A stretch of DNA of 64,000 bases, taken from positions 1 through 64,000 of the forward strand of contig RPFO01000070.1 of NCBI GenBank assembly GCA_009746045.1. Reading direction: 5' to 3'. A program made the position numbers and the translations under genes. This stretch comes from Mesostigma viride (Eukaryota; Streptophyta; Mesostigmatophyceae; Mesostigmatales; Mesostigmataceae). A model generated the notes under the pieces. The model had not been told where the DNA came from, did not search any database, and saw only the letters and a program-made list of their open reading frames with translations. Below are positions 1 through 11,180 of the stretch, piece by piece. How positions within the stretch are numbered: position 1 is the first letter of the stretch; each line of letters opens with the position of its first letter.

Positions 1-2
1 AG

Positions 3-1720
3 AGCATGATCCTGGTCAAGAAGGAGAGAGGGGTGGACGTGTATGAGCAAGGGAAGCGGGATAGCCCGATGGCGGCGCGTGACGAGGGGCCGATGTGTGT
101 CAAGGGCGTGTGCTGGGTACCGGCATCCGCCGAGGTGGTCTGCGCCTTCTGCAAGGACAGGTGGGGGAGGATAGCGGGGTGAAATACCTGCTTTTCCGCT
201 CGCCTTTCTTTTCCCCCGCGTTATGTTGGATGCGCCACCGCGTTCTGTTCGATGCACTCCGCCCCTTGTTGCACGGTTCGGGTTACCGTCCCTGGCCAGT
301 CTTACTACCCTATGCCCCCAGACAGCCCTCCTACGCCTGTATAGCTCCTGTATGGAGAAAGATTTGGAACAATACTGGATTCGAACACAGGACCTCTTGC
401 ACGAGCAGATGTATAGAGCCTGGATCCATAGGTGTTTAGCACATGGATAGCAATCGTGTAGCGTCGCGCATGCGTATGAGTTCCTCGCCCGTTATGCTTC
501 CACCCGTACGCACGCAGAAACGGTGGTAGGGGGCGACTGGCCTTCCATCTCAAGTACCGTACCGCCGGTGCTTGGGTTCCGAGGTGGATAGGGATCCGAT
601 AGGAAGTTGTTAGGAGATGTATACCTCCTATGGGAGGCATCGGCTCAGTTTCTCAGGCTCATTCAGTGGCCGTCCTCGTGTAGGAAGGGTGCGGCCAGGC
701 GGCTGCGCGATTTTGATAGGGATTGTCCTTGGTGGGGGTGTTCTCTGCTGGGGGTGTTCTCTGCTGGGGGTGCTCTCTGGTGGGGGTGATCTCTGCTACA
801 GGTGTTCTCTGCTGGGGGTGTTCTCTGCTACGGGTGTTCTCTGCTGGGGGTCGTCTTGGACAGTTGTCACCTGGGTCTTTTGCCACAGGCCACCTGGGAT
901 TCCCCCAAACTTCGAGCGAATGCGAGCTCTGTCTTTTCTTGCTTTTGGTGTTTCACATGCACCGCGCCTACCCCTGCGGCGCTGACATCTCCCAGGGGCA
1001 TTCACGGCCATCCCATCCCGTGGCATGCGCCAGCATTTTCATCGATAATTCAACAGGGGCCCATGCTTGCATAATATATAGTGGCTCCTTAGTTGCCGTG
1101 CGCACACGGCCTGGCACAAAGACCCATAGCACAAAAAGACACGCACGAACCCACGCACACGCAACTGCACACAAGCGAGCATAAACACGCACAGAGACAA
1201 GCTCTCTCTCCCTCCCTCCTCCCTCCTCCTCCTCCTCCCCTCCCTCCTCCTCCTCCCCACTCCCTCCTCCCTCCCTCCCTCCCTCCCTCCCTCCCTCCCT
1301 CCTCCTCCCCTCCTCCCTCCCTCCCTCCCTCCCTCCCTCCCTCCCTCCCTCCCTCCCTCCCTCCTCCCTCCCTCCCTCCTCCTCCCTCCCTCCCTCCCTC
1401 CCTCCTCCCTCCCTCCCTCCCTCCCTCCCTCCCTCCCCCTCCTCTCCCTCCCTCCTCCCTCCTCCTCCCTCCTCCCCCTCCCTCCCTCCCTCCCTCCTCC
1501 CTCCCCCTCCCTCCCCTCCCTCCCTCCCCCTCCCTCCTCCCTCCTCCCTCCCTCCCTCCCTCCCTCCCTCCCTCCCTCCTCCTCCCTCCTCCCCTCCCTC
1601 CTCCCTCCCTCCCTCCCTCCCCTCCCTCCTCCTCCCTCCCTCCCCTCCTCCCTCCCTCCCTCCCTCCTCCCTCCCTCCCTCCCTCCCTCCCTCCTCCCTC
1701 ACCTCTCTCTCTCTGTCTCT

Positions 1721-1802
<82 letters not shown>

Positions 1803-4800
1803 TAGGTACAGCCACACCAGCCAGATGATTATTTCATCAAGCAGTGGGGGGGTAACTAACGCCCGGTGCGAGCTAGCTTGCATGTGCCCTCATTGCAAAA
1901 GGCCACATGCAAGTACAATCATTATGACAGCGCGTATGCACCGCCCACTGTGCTGGCAGGCCCCATCATGCCATTGTGCTGACACGTGCCACCATCACCA
2001 ACCCATGCCACCATCCGCACCGACATGTCACCGATTCCGCAGCGGAGGGCCCCAGCCCACGCGTGATCCCGCTGCCTTGCTGCTCAGATCCACCTCGATT
2101 GCCATGCATGTTGTGCTATAAACATACAATCAACTTTGCCCGTGCTACAGTTCTGGAATCCAGCCAACCATGGCATGAAATCCTACGACCTATCGCGAGA
2201 ATCCAGCCACAGATGACATGCGCGCCACACTCACTCACCCACTCACTCACTCACTCACTCACTCACTCACATGTTTCTCTTACACCACCCGCAGGGAGCG
2301 GCGCAAGTTGTGGGACCCGCTGTGGGGCGGCGCCAGTACCGTGGTGGTGTACAACCCGCAGGCACAGATCGTGCACGTCAAGTGGAAGAAGGGGAGCTGG
2401 CTGACGTCACCACGGGTAAGCCACATGGTCTCAGTCTCGAGCTCACTGTTCATTTCAAGGCAATTTGTCGGCAGGACATAGCTCTATAGTAGTATTTCTT
2501 TATAGACGGCTTGCCTCTTCCCACCATCTCTCCACTCCGCTTGCCACCGCAAACTCCCCTCCTCCCCCACCACATACTTCTGGAACCGCCATCTCCCCGC
2601 CCCCCCACCGCCACGACACCTGACCTGTGCACGGCCCTGTCAAACGTCTCATCAGCATTGTTATGCTACCACCGCCACTTTCGCCCCTCAGCACTCCTTC
2701 CCCCACAGGGCTGCCGTTCTTCCACCGGAGGCGCCTGCGCCTTGTTGCACTTACCCCTCTTGCACTTGCCACGCGTCTGGCACGCACCAGCGGATGCTAG
2801 CAGTACGCAGAGTAGTGAAATCCCAGTACCGACCATCTCCAAGATGTTGCTTGCATCTGCGATGCCCCACGTTAACAAAAGGCATGCATGTTTTGAACTT
2901 GCTCTGATGGCGTGCGGCCAGGGGGCTATTTCGCTCGATTCCAAAGCGCACCCCTGTATTGCTCAACCCGCGCACACATGTACGGGTGGAATTATGGCTA
3001 ACCCATTGCCATTGGTTGCACAAGCAGAACATGCTTGTTTGGACACCAAGGACTATGGCCATCCCGCATGACGATGCCCATGGGTGCACCACTTCCTCCT
3101 CCCCTCGCACCCCCCCTCACACACACTCCACACACCCCCTTTCCCCCCCTTTCCCCCCTTTCCCCCCTTTCCCCCTTTCCCCCCTTCCCCCCTTTCCCCC
3201 CCTTTCCCCCCCTTCCCCCCCTTTCCCCCCCTTTCCCCCCTTTCCCCCCTTTTCCCCCTTTCCCCCCTTTTCCCCCCTTTCCCCCTTTCCCCCCTTCCCC
3301 CCTTTCCCCCCTTTCCCCTTCCCCTTCCCCCCCTTTCCCCCCCTTTCCCCCCTTTCCCCCCTTTCCCCCCCTTTCCCCCCCCTTTCCCCCTTTCCCCCCT
3401 TTCCCCCCCTTTCCCCCTTCCCCCTTTCCCCCCCTTTCCCTTTCCCCCCCTTTCCCCCCTTTCCCCCCTTTCCCCCTTTCCCCCCCTTCCCCCCTTTCCC
3501 CCCTTTCCCCCCCTTTCCCCCCCCTCCCCTTCCCCCCTTCCCCCTTTCCCCCCCCTTTCCCCCCTTTCCCCCTTCCCCCCTTTCCCCCCTTTCCCCCTTT
3601 CCCCCCTTTTCCCCCCTTCCCCCCTTTCCCCCCTTTCCCCCTTTCCCCCCCTTTCCCCCCCTTTCCCCCCCTTTCCCCCCTTTCCCCCCTTTCCCCCCCT
3701 TTCCCCCCTTTCCCCCCCTTTCCCCCCTTTCCCCCCTTTCCCCCCCTTTCCCCCCCTTTCCCCCCCTTTCCCCCCTTTCCCCCCCTTTCCCCCCCTTTCC
3801 CCGCCTTCCCCGCCTTCCCCGCCTTCCCCGCCCTTCCCGCCCTTCCCCGCGCCTTCCCCGCCCCTTCCCCGCCCCTTCCGCGCCCTTCCCCGCCCTTCCC
3901 CGCCCCTTCCCATCTGTCAAGCAAGCCATCGTGTAAATGCCTGTTTCCTTTTTTTTTTTTACTAGGCATCCAATGTGCCGCCACGCAGGTCTGTCGTCTT
4001 GTGCCGGCAACTCTCTTACCAGAGTCGCTGTGTGTGTATCTGCCACTGTCATTTCCCATTGTCGTGGAATGGGTGGCTATTTTTGGCGCAGGACATGGCT
4101 CTGCTGGAGATCTCGGAGAGCATGCCAGGTGGCGCGTTCGCCATCGCCAGCCGATCCGTGAGTCCGCCAACTCTTGTTCCTTTCCTTGTGCTGTCAATGT
4201 CCTCGTCACATAGTGCTACAGTAATCTATGCCAAGCCCCTTTTGTCGCTGGTCCAGGCATCTCCTGCTTTCCCTCTACCCATCCCTGGTGTTCCAGATGC
4301 TGCCCATCTCCCCCCGCTTGTGTGGAATGGCTTCATGCCATGTATCTTTGAAGATAGTATCTTGTCACGCGAAATAATCGCAATCTTGGTATAGGTACAT
4401 TTAGTGGTAATGTGATTCTCCTGCGTAGGCACACGCAGCGGTCATGTCGTTCTCCCTGTTAGATACGTACACACAGTGGTCATATTATTTGCGCTGTTAT
4501 ACGCACATATAGCGGTCATGGTATTCTCCCTGTCATATACGTAGTAGCACATATATGGCCATGCTGTGTGCGCTGTTATACGCATATATTGTGGTCATGG
4601 TATTGTCGCGTACATATAGATGCGTTGGTTGTCTCTTTGATATAGCCGCTCTGCCTGGCTAGGCGTTGCTTTGGGTGGATGCCTTCGCCTGACACAGTCC
4701 CTGACACTCCAGTGTACACATGAGGTGCCCCCCTGCCACTCACTCGGAAGTGGTCCCTTCTGCACTGTGTCCAGTTTCCAGGAACGCATGTGCACCCTAG

Positions 4801-6110
4801 TCCCCCCACCACGAGGCATGCTTCCCGTGTGGTTGTTGGACGGGCGGCGGGGAGGTATTAAACTGGTGATCTAAGCTTTTCGCTCCAGTGGGTTTATGAA
4901 ATTGGTAATGATCAGGTGACTTTCCCCTGCTGCGTTGATAGGGAGCTTGATGGGAAATGTAACCTGAGTATGGATAGGCAGCTTGATGGGATATTAAAGG
5001 AGCTTGAGGCTATCCACTTGAGCTTGATGCTCTGCATCTGTCTGGCCTTCCGTTTTTCCTCTGCTGGTACCCTGGTGCTTTGCACCCGATGCGGTCTGTT
5101 GATTTGGTCCTGTTATCGCAGCTGTGTTGTGACACACCGCTGTGCTTTCCCATACACCCACAGGATGCCCCGCTTGCGCCGCCAGCAATGCTGCTGCTGG
5201 GAGGGGGAGGGGTGTCCGCAAAGCTATGGGTGCATGGGTCACTTATTCTCGCTGGTTATGATACGTGCAGCGCTCGTGCTTTCCATGATTTTCTGTATCA
5301 CCCCAGTATCCTTGTACGATGCATGTGAGCCACCGTTGGGCGCGCATGATGGCAATTCGTGTCATGCTAGCAAATGTGTCTCCCTTCCCCAGCATGGGCA
5401 CATTGCTAATTGCTTTATCGCTATATGACGCTATTGGTGAGATACCGGTCCATGCAAGGAAACTGGGCCTCATAGATCGACCCCAAAACATTTGACTAGT
5501 GCAAAAACATAACATTTGACTAGTGCAATCGACAGGGCGGTCAGGATCTTCCATTAAAAAGGCGAACCATGGTCCAAAAATGGAAGATACGGGTCGAAAT
5601 TGGTCGGAATTTGATACATTTGGGCAAAATTAATTCGCCAAAGGTACCTTTCTGCTGCGGTGGACCGGTTTCTCGCCAACAGCGTCATATATGCTGTATA
5701 AAACAAGCAGCAGGCTGCTACCATGGTTCGGATTTGCCAGATTTCTGGCCTGCGCTGGTTGTCTCGATCGATCATTAAGTAGATGTGTTGTAGCACTCAT
5801 ACTAATTACTATGGTTGTCTCGCTCAATTCTGACCACAAACTAGCAATGTGGGCCGACCCCTGATGCCTGCAGGTGTTGACGGAACTGGTGCCAGAGGTT
5901 CGAGGCTACATCCGCGGGACTTGCTTCTGCTCAGGGTTCCTGATCGCGCCCCTGGGTGGCGGCTGCATGCTCACCTACATGACCCAGGTGGACCTCAAGG
6001 GCCGCCTGCCGCGTTCGGTCTCTCGCCGGCTGGCGCTGCAGCAGGCTCTTTGCGTCGCCAGTATAAGGGATGGTGTGATCAGCATGCTGGGTGCCGATGA
6101 GCAAGTGTAG
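3..6110 (+). CDS. START-domain lipid-binding protein, 3' part of gene (5' end outside window)
   Basis: Exons read as <3-160, 2295-2415, 4092-4157 and 5874-6110 (stop TAG). All junctions are GT-AG and the phases agree (2, 0, 0). The joined protein shows a C-terminal START fold pattern: [24 protein letters not shown], a VVVYNPQ strand, WLTSPRD split across a splice site, AFAIASRS, then [30 protein letters not shown] and a final helix ([11 protein letters not shown]). START domains bind lipids or sterols in a hydrophobic pocket and usually act at membrane contact or signalling sites. The first exon is open to the window edge, so the N-terminus and any further domains are missing. The first two introns are filled by extreme pyrimidine repeats. 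The domain call comes from recalled family pattern; the specific ligand and subfamily cannot be told. Confidence 0.7.
725..853 (+). repeat. 16-bp minisatellite in START-gene intron 1
   Basis: About eight imperfect copies of TGGGGGTGTTCTCTGC with variants such as TACAGGTGTTCTCTGC. It lies within the intron 161-2294 and explains the long open frames seen there on both strands. Confidence 0.85.
1197..1800 (+). repeat. ~600-bp homopyrimidine tract, (CTCC/CCCT)n then (CT)n
   Basis: Positions ~1197-1700 contain only C and T, as runs of CCCT and CTCC; 1705-1800 is nearly pure CT dinucleotide with rare G. The tract lies on the sense strand of intron 1 of the START gene. The reverse strand is all purine, so it reads as meaningless Gly/Glu/Arg open frames. 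Confidence 0.95.
2222..2270 (+). repeat. (CACT)n microsatellite next to the exon-2 acceptor
   Basis: Eleven or so CACT units, ending about 25 bp before the splice acceptor at 2294. They add to the pyrimidine-rich region upstream of the exon. Confidence 0.9.
3118..3912 (+). repeat. ~800-bp homopyrimidine tract, C(5-7)T(2-4) units
   Basis: Almost uninterrupted C and T in units of CCCCCTTT or CCCCCCTTT from 3118 to 3800, grading into CCCCGCCTT units to 3912. It fills most of intron 2 (2416-4091) of the START gene, about 180 bp before its acceptor. All long open frames here are artefacts of the repeat. Confidence 0.95.
4390..4620 (+). repeat. ~55-60-bp imperfect tandem repeat in intron 3
   Basis: Four to five diverged copies of a unit running 'gtacacacaGTGGTCAT…ttctcctg…GTTATACGCACAT'. 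The repeated landmarks are GCGGTCATG, GTGGTCATAT and GCGCTGTTATACGCA. It lies inside the START-gene intron 4158-5873. Confidence 0.7.
5717..5770 (+). repeat. Interspersed ~70-bp repeat (ACCATGGTCCGG family), diverged copy
   Basis: It contains GCTACCATGGTTCGGATT and TTTCTGGCCTGCGCTGGTTG followed by TCTC. The same core recurs at 12625-12663 and 13226-13302 (reverse) and at 26312-26370 and 36343-36413 (forward). This copy sits in START-gene intron 3. Confidence 0.7.
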
Positions 6111-6129
6111 TGTTACAGCTGGGGGACAG

Positions 6130-6312
6130 TTTGCCGGATCGTTAGCCTGTCCTTTTAGCTAGCCGCGCCCGATTGCAGCTGTGGCATGCCTTTGGCATGA
6201 AGGAGACTGGGGGTCTCTGCCCTTTCTCCTGTAGTGCACACACAGGGATTAAAAGCACCTCGGTGCTCCGTGACTCCCCAACGGGAGCACGAGTTTAATT
6301 AATTAATTAATT
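6130..6312 (+). mobile_element. Retroelement 3' end with stem-loop and (TTAA)n tail, copy 1
   Basis: A ~180-bp conserved segment, matched at 45285-45506, starts near TTGCCGGATCGTTAGC. It ends with a hairpin (GTGCTCC … GGAGCAC around a CCCAACG loop) and then GAGTTTAATTAATTAATTA. Shorter matches lie at 8700-8778, 24303-24383 (reverse) and 59995-60152. A conserved 3' hairpin plus a short-repeat tail of variable length is typical of non-LTR retrotransposon or SINE 3' ends. It starts 20 bp after the START stop codon. Confidence 0.65.
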
Positions 6313-6819
6313 ACAGCTGGGGGGTCACTCCTGGAGCATTGTGGCAGGGATAGCATGCCAGGTGCCCGCACAAACTAGTGCCTGGCAGTCCTGCTGGACA
6401 CAGGGCCGGCTGCCGATTGGGGTATGTCGGCTCCGATCCTCCCTTGATGCCCTGGCCAACGGTAGGCAGGGAGTAGACTTGCTATTTTGTCAACCTGTAT
6501 AAATGTCCGGCAGTGTTGCCTTTCAATGGAGATACATGTCCATCGGAGCTAGATGTGATAACGTTTGAGATTACTTCGCAGCTAAACTAGTCCGTGTTCC
6601 AAAGGGGTAATGTGCAGTGTTCGTCTCAACCCATCATCCTCGGCAGCTGGCCGGCCCCTGCCCATGGCCACAGCGGCCATGAGCATATCTCTTATACTAG
6701 TTGTCTCACTTATTATTTCATGCATGATTGATGCGCAGACGATATTTGTCTGTTTGTTTAAACTTCAATTCGTGTCATTATTTTTCGAAGTCGAGATTAG
6801 CATAGTACTCCGTGGCATG

Positions 6820-7125
6820 CCTATGCGCATGACATGCAAGCGTGGCATGCCTAGCGGACAAGCTTTCGTTCCTCAGATCGAGGCCTCAAGCGGCTCGAGA
6901 GGCTCCCCTACACTCTGGACGACGACTTGACCCTGGTGCAGCAAAAACGGCAACGGGAGCTATGGCGGACCTACCTCCAGCTCCGGCAGACAGTGGCAGA
7001 GCCGGAAGCAGCCGGTATACTGGAGGGGGGCGGTCATCGATCTACGTCGACTGCAAGCCCTGGCAGGCGCCCCCCGCTGCCCCAGAACGGTCCTCGATCA
7101 GCAAGGCCCCAGCCTAGGGACGTAT
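6820..7125 (+). pseudogene. LINE ORF1 fragment (C-terminal part), degraded
   Basis: Frames here encode LDDDLTL-like, QQKRQRELWRTYLQLRQT and YWRGAVIYVDCKPWQ-like segments. They match the C-terminal part of the ORF1-like protein better preserved at 43067-43672, 25558-25857 and 55586-56450 (all minus). Frame breaks occur between segments, so it is dead. In this family ORF1 is the nucleic-acid-binding, gag-like protein of a non-LTR retrotransposon. Confidence 0.65.
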
Positions 7126-7137
7126 ATCTATAAAAAA

Positions 7138-7600
7138 ATAAAAGTAAATTAAATTATAACATGACTCCATTCCAGGAGATCATGTAGCACATATTCCTTG
7201 CATGCTGGATGGATGGTAGGTAAACATGCATATGCCATGAACTACACCCAGATGTTGCTGGCCGACCTAGCACTTGGTCCCAGCTCAGTTTGAACACCGC
7301 ATCCACTCCCTCTCCCTACTTTGGACTGCCATGCAGAAGAAGAAGCGGTGGCAGAAGATTGTCCAGGCTCACACGCCGGCCACGGCCCCTGTGGGCAAGC
7401 CATGCACCTCCCCCCAAGGGGAGGAGGCGTTTTGATGAGTGGTGTACATATTTAGGATTTTATAGACTAGATATAATAGCTTAGCGTTAGGATAGTTCGA
7501 TTACGCGGCTCCCTCCTCCACCTTCAACCCCCATCAAGGAATATGTGCTACATGATCTCCCCACGGAGGCATGTTGTAATTTAATTTAATTCAATTTAAT
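7138..7600. mobile_element. LINE 3'-end fragments, head to head
   Basis: 7138-7235 is a reverse-oriented LINE tail (AAATTAAATTATAACATG, ACTCC…). 7260-7600 is a forward 3' end with codons for QFEHRIHSLS, QKIVQAHTP and the terminal RRRRFDE, then TATGTGCTACATGATCTCCC and CATGTTGTAATTTAATTT. The same 3' end occurs at 10480-10780, 11181-11500 (reverse), 11990-12350, 12350-12620, 25205-25540 (reverse) and 42320-42600 (reverse). Confidence 0.75.
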
Positions 7601-8250
7601 GTTGCGCGGCTGCGCTTGTCTTGAGCTCGGCCTCCTTGCGGATGACGTCAAGTTTCTGTTGCTGAAGCTGGGCGGCGATGGCGGAGGTGGTGGCACCTGG
7701 TTAGTGCATGTGGTTCATCAGCATGGCTGCCCAGGTCTGGGTGGCCTCCCGGGAGCCTGCATACATCTCCGGCTCAACTGGGCCGGCAGTGCCCCTGTCC
7801 GCGCGACAATTGATCATCCTTCACTTTTCCGCCGCCAGGCTGGGCAGTGAGGCGCCTGCGGTGTTTTGCAAGCACTCGTTGCCGCGATCGATGGCGTGAT
7901 CAGCGAGCCCCCTGTCGATCGCGAAGAGACATGGGCAGTGATGGCGCGTCGGTAGTAGCGGTGGTGGCGGTGGAGGTGGAGGCGAGGAGGGTACCTAGCT
8001 AGCTAGAGGTGGCAACGTGGCGGTGGTGGAGAGAAGGGGGACGGAGCAATTGCATGGCAGCCAGCATGCCGGCCTCCCCGCCGTGGCTGCATGCCACATC
8101 TGCAACGAGGGGTATCACATGCTGCTCGAAGGCCTCCGTTAAAGATCGAGGGAGCGAAGGGTGGTTTCGGTCAAGGTGACCAGTGGGGGTGGTGGGGGCC
8201 TGGCAGAGCTAGCTCTCCTCGGTGGTGCACCCGAGGAGGGAGAAAAACAA
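7600..8250 (-). pseudogene. LINE ORF1 N-terminal/5' fragment, degraded
   Basis: On the minus strand this matches the region upstream of the ORF1 domain at 43490-43900. It shares the CTCGGCCTCCTTGCGG, GGCGATGGCGGAGGTGGTGG and CAGCATGGCTGCCCAGG motifs (forward spelling) and long GGTGGAGG runs. There is no continuous frame. No host gene is seen between 6110 and 14083. Confidence 0.5.
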
Positions 8251-8699
8251 ATACTTAGAACTTATCAGGGCTGCCGTTGAGGGAGTTAAACCGAACTAGT
8301 GCTGAATCGCTCGGTCATCGCGGAGGCAGTTCCATCAGTGGTGGAGGTGCTTGTGCACACACGGTTCAAGAAGAGAGGCGTGCATGAGATCCCAAAGCAC
8401 GTAGGACAGGAATATCTGTCGGGGTTGAGCTTCAATGTCAACTGAAAATAGCAGGGCTGCATGGTTGATGTAAACTGTGTACAGCTCCATACGCGCCAAG
8501 TGGGGAAGCGCCCGCGTGTGCAAACCCGCGGGAGGCACGCCAGACAGCTCCCCTAGGGCAGCGTGATGCTGTTTAGATATAGATGTTGTATAACTTTATT
8601 AAGTTCTACACTATAGTAATGCTGTTAGATAGATGTTGTAGGTAGCTGATGTAGATAGATTAGCCCGGTAGGACTGTTTGCACCCATCCATCCATCCAT

Positions 8700-8778
8700 C
8701 GGGGTTAATGCTCCGTGACTCCCCAACGGGAGCACGAGTCTAATTAATTAATTAATTAATTAATTAATTAATTAATTA
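8700..8778 (+). mobile_element. Retroelement stem-loop 3' end with (TTAA)n tail, copy 2
   Basis: GGTTAATGCTCCGTGACTCC then CCAACGGGAGCACGAG and about nine TTAA units. This copy is truncated to the hairpin and tail. Confidence 0.7.
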
Positions 8779-8790
8779 CGCGCCAACTTA

Positions 8791-10165
8791 GTCGGGAGGA
8801 CCATTTTTGGCACTTTCAGACCCCTGAAAATGAGAAAAATCATAACTCACAGGCCACAACTCCAAATGCCCCCAACCAAGATGCTAGGAGTATCTACACT
8901 CCGAGGGCTTTCAGAATATCCAATAATACCACGTGTTTATCGAAGCATTTGGATGATAGCTCCAGTCAAACTTGGCCAAAAGACGATCTTTTTTCCCGAA
9001 GGAAAAGTGAACCCCCACCTAACTTCCCAGGGAGGGTATGGAACCTCAACAACAACATTGGACAACTTAGTTGGATAGTCCAATGGTGCTTTCCCAATTC
9101 CCAGGGTCAGACCACCCGGATAACCCATTAGACCTATATAAGGTGCTCATATATGTGTGTGGGTTACGCGCGCGTAAACAGCCATCTATGACATGCAATA
9201 CAAGAATGCATTATAACAAGCTATAAAAGATTGCCAAAGGTGCTGGAATACAAACATGTTGCCTACCTGCATTAACGAAATGATATGCTCCAAAGAAATG
9301 CCATAAACTGGTCACTTTCAGGGCTAATACCCCTCTTTACAGCAGGCATGGAGGCTTGCCGAAAGGTGCACTATTTAAAGCTCGTCAAATATAATGCATG
9401 GAAGACGTATTCCGCTGCAAAGGACATGCAAACACGTTAATTGCCGTACCTGGCTCGTTCACGTCCTAGCTGCCCGGATTCCACTGGCCGGGACCCTCAT
9501 ATCTCGCACATACCATTGATTTACAGGCATAGGTCGCCATAGCCGCATCATGCATGCATCCTTTATGATTACAAGGTTGATGAGCTCCGTTCAAATATTA
9601 CCTATAAACGCGTCCGCATTCCCAGCTAACGCATCAGCGGACATCCGGTACCAAATCTGGATGCTTGGGCTGGCGCAGACTGCCCGGCCATGAGGATAAA
9701 ATGGAAATATGATAAGCGATTACTCATCTGGCACTGACGACCCAGCTAAGGCAGTATTTTCCTACCTGAATTTTCCCAATCCTACAAGTTTGGCCATGCC
9801 TGACCTACGAAAATAACGCTGACCTACGAAAATAACGCTTAGTCATTCAAAGCAAAATTCTGAACCGTTTCTAGCCTCGACACGCAAAATTTCCGTGAGA
9901 ACGGCATGCTGGCAGCCATATCTAGTTACGCGCGCGCGAGTGAAAATTTCCCGCCAAAGTCACGTGATACCTGCTCAATGCACGTTGTAATTACCAGGCT
10001 ATGGCGAATATTACCCCCAAAACTATGCATCACCCTCGTCCCTAAGTGTCCTTGGACCCACCGGACAACTGTCCTCCGTCACAAGTGGCGCGGCGCTCAC
10101 GGCGCGGCGCGAAATTCGACCGTTTGTCAAACCACCCGATGCAGGTCGGGTGGTTTCCCGCCTAA
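8791..10165 (+). mobile_element. Candidate non-autonomous Helitron-like insertion
   Basis: A 13-bp direct repeat, ACGCGCCAACTTA, lies at 8778-8790 and again at 10167-10179. The interior has no recognisable coding sequence. At the right end a perfect 11-bp hairpin (AAACCACCCGA, loop TGCAGG, TCGGGTGGTTT; 10129-10156) is followed five bases later by CTAA and then T. That is the layout of a Helitron 3' terminus (hairpin, CTRR, insertion before T). A canonical 5' TC after A is not found, so the class is uncertain. Inside there is also a tandem GACCTACGAAAATAACGCT repeat near 9803-9838. Confidence 0.3.
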
Positions 10166-10179
10166 TACGCGCCAACTTA

Positions 10180-11180
10180 ATTACGCGCCAAGAGCTGGTA
10201 CTCCGTCAGGCCCTGAACGTCGGGTTTTCCACGCATAGGTCTCTAGAATCTTTGTACCACCTGGGGCATGCCTCGCATTTCGGACGAGCTAATTAGACAG
10301 CGTAGGATAGCATTCGTAGGACATCTTACTCGCACCAGCCAGGTAGACACCGCCCTCGGTCTGGCCGGCCCCGGCCAGCGGCTTGGCCAGCCAGCTAGGA
10401 CGGCATATCCTGACCTGGCCTGGCCCCAAGGACATTCCTAAGAAGGTAGGAAAACATGTCATGACCTACCCACAGCAGTTGATGGCTGACCTAGTGGTCC
10501 CAGCGCAGTTTGAACATTGCATTCACTCCCTCTCTCTTGCTAGGACTGCTATATGCAGGACAAGAAGAGGTGGAAGACCATTGTCCAGGCTCATACGCCC
10601 CCCCCTGTGGGCAAGCCCCCTCCCCCCAAGCGTCCGGAAGGGGCGCTTTGCTGATCGAGTAGAATATGTAGGGTTTTCTAGATTACGCGGCTTCCTCCAC
10701 CCCACCCATCCATCATGGAATATGTGCTACATGATCTCCCAACGGAGGCATGTTATAATTTAATTTATTTATTTATTTTTAGATTAGATTAGCTTAGAGT
10801 TAGATTAGTTCGGTTTCGCGGCTTTGTCCCGCCTCCTCCATCAATCCACGGGATTCAATATGTGCTGCATGATCTCCCAACGGAGTCATGTTATAATTTA
10901 ATTTAATTTAATATTAATTTTAAGAGCTGGTTCCTGAGCTCGTCGAGCTAATGTCAAGGTGACAACCAGCTCAGGATCTTTGTATCATCATCAGAATCTT
11001 TGTATCATGGCATGCCTCGTATTTCGGACGAGATTAGGCAGCGTATAGGATAGCATTCGTAGTCCTGACACCTTGCTCGCACCAGCCAGGTCGACACCAC
11101 CCTTGGCCTGGCCGGCCCCCAGCGGCTTGGCCAGCCAGGGCAACACATTCTGACCTGGCCTGGCCCCGAGGGCATTCCCA
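10180..11180 (+). mobile_element. LINE RT 3'-end fragments (three truncated forward copies)
   Basis: 10190-10780 covers the C-terminal RT-linker coding sequence and 3' UTR with a TTATAATTTAATTT tail. 10780-10920 is a second, more truncated tail. 10925-11180 is a third fragment, again starting near the RQVLNVGFS…SLYHG coding part and ending in GAGGGCATTCCCAAATTAAA. All are frame-broken. Confidence 0.65.

Noticed and set aside
360-400. tRNA gene on the minus strand (GGATTCGAACACAGGACC, also at ~16099)
   Set aside because: The B-box-like sequence is there, but the T stem does not pair and no D or anticodon arm can be drawn. At most a tRNA-derived SINE fragment.
1200-3936. Long open frames for Pro/Ser/Leu- and Gly/Lys/Glu-rich proteins on both strands
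   Set aside because: They are translations of C/T repeats within introns of the START gene.
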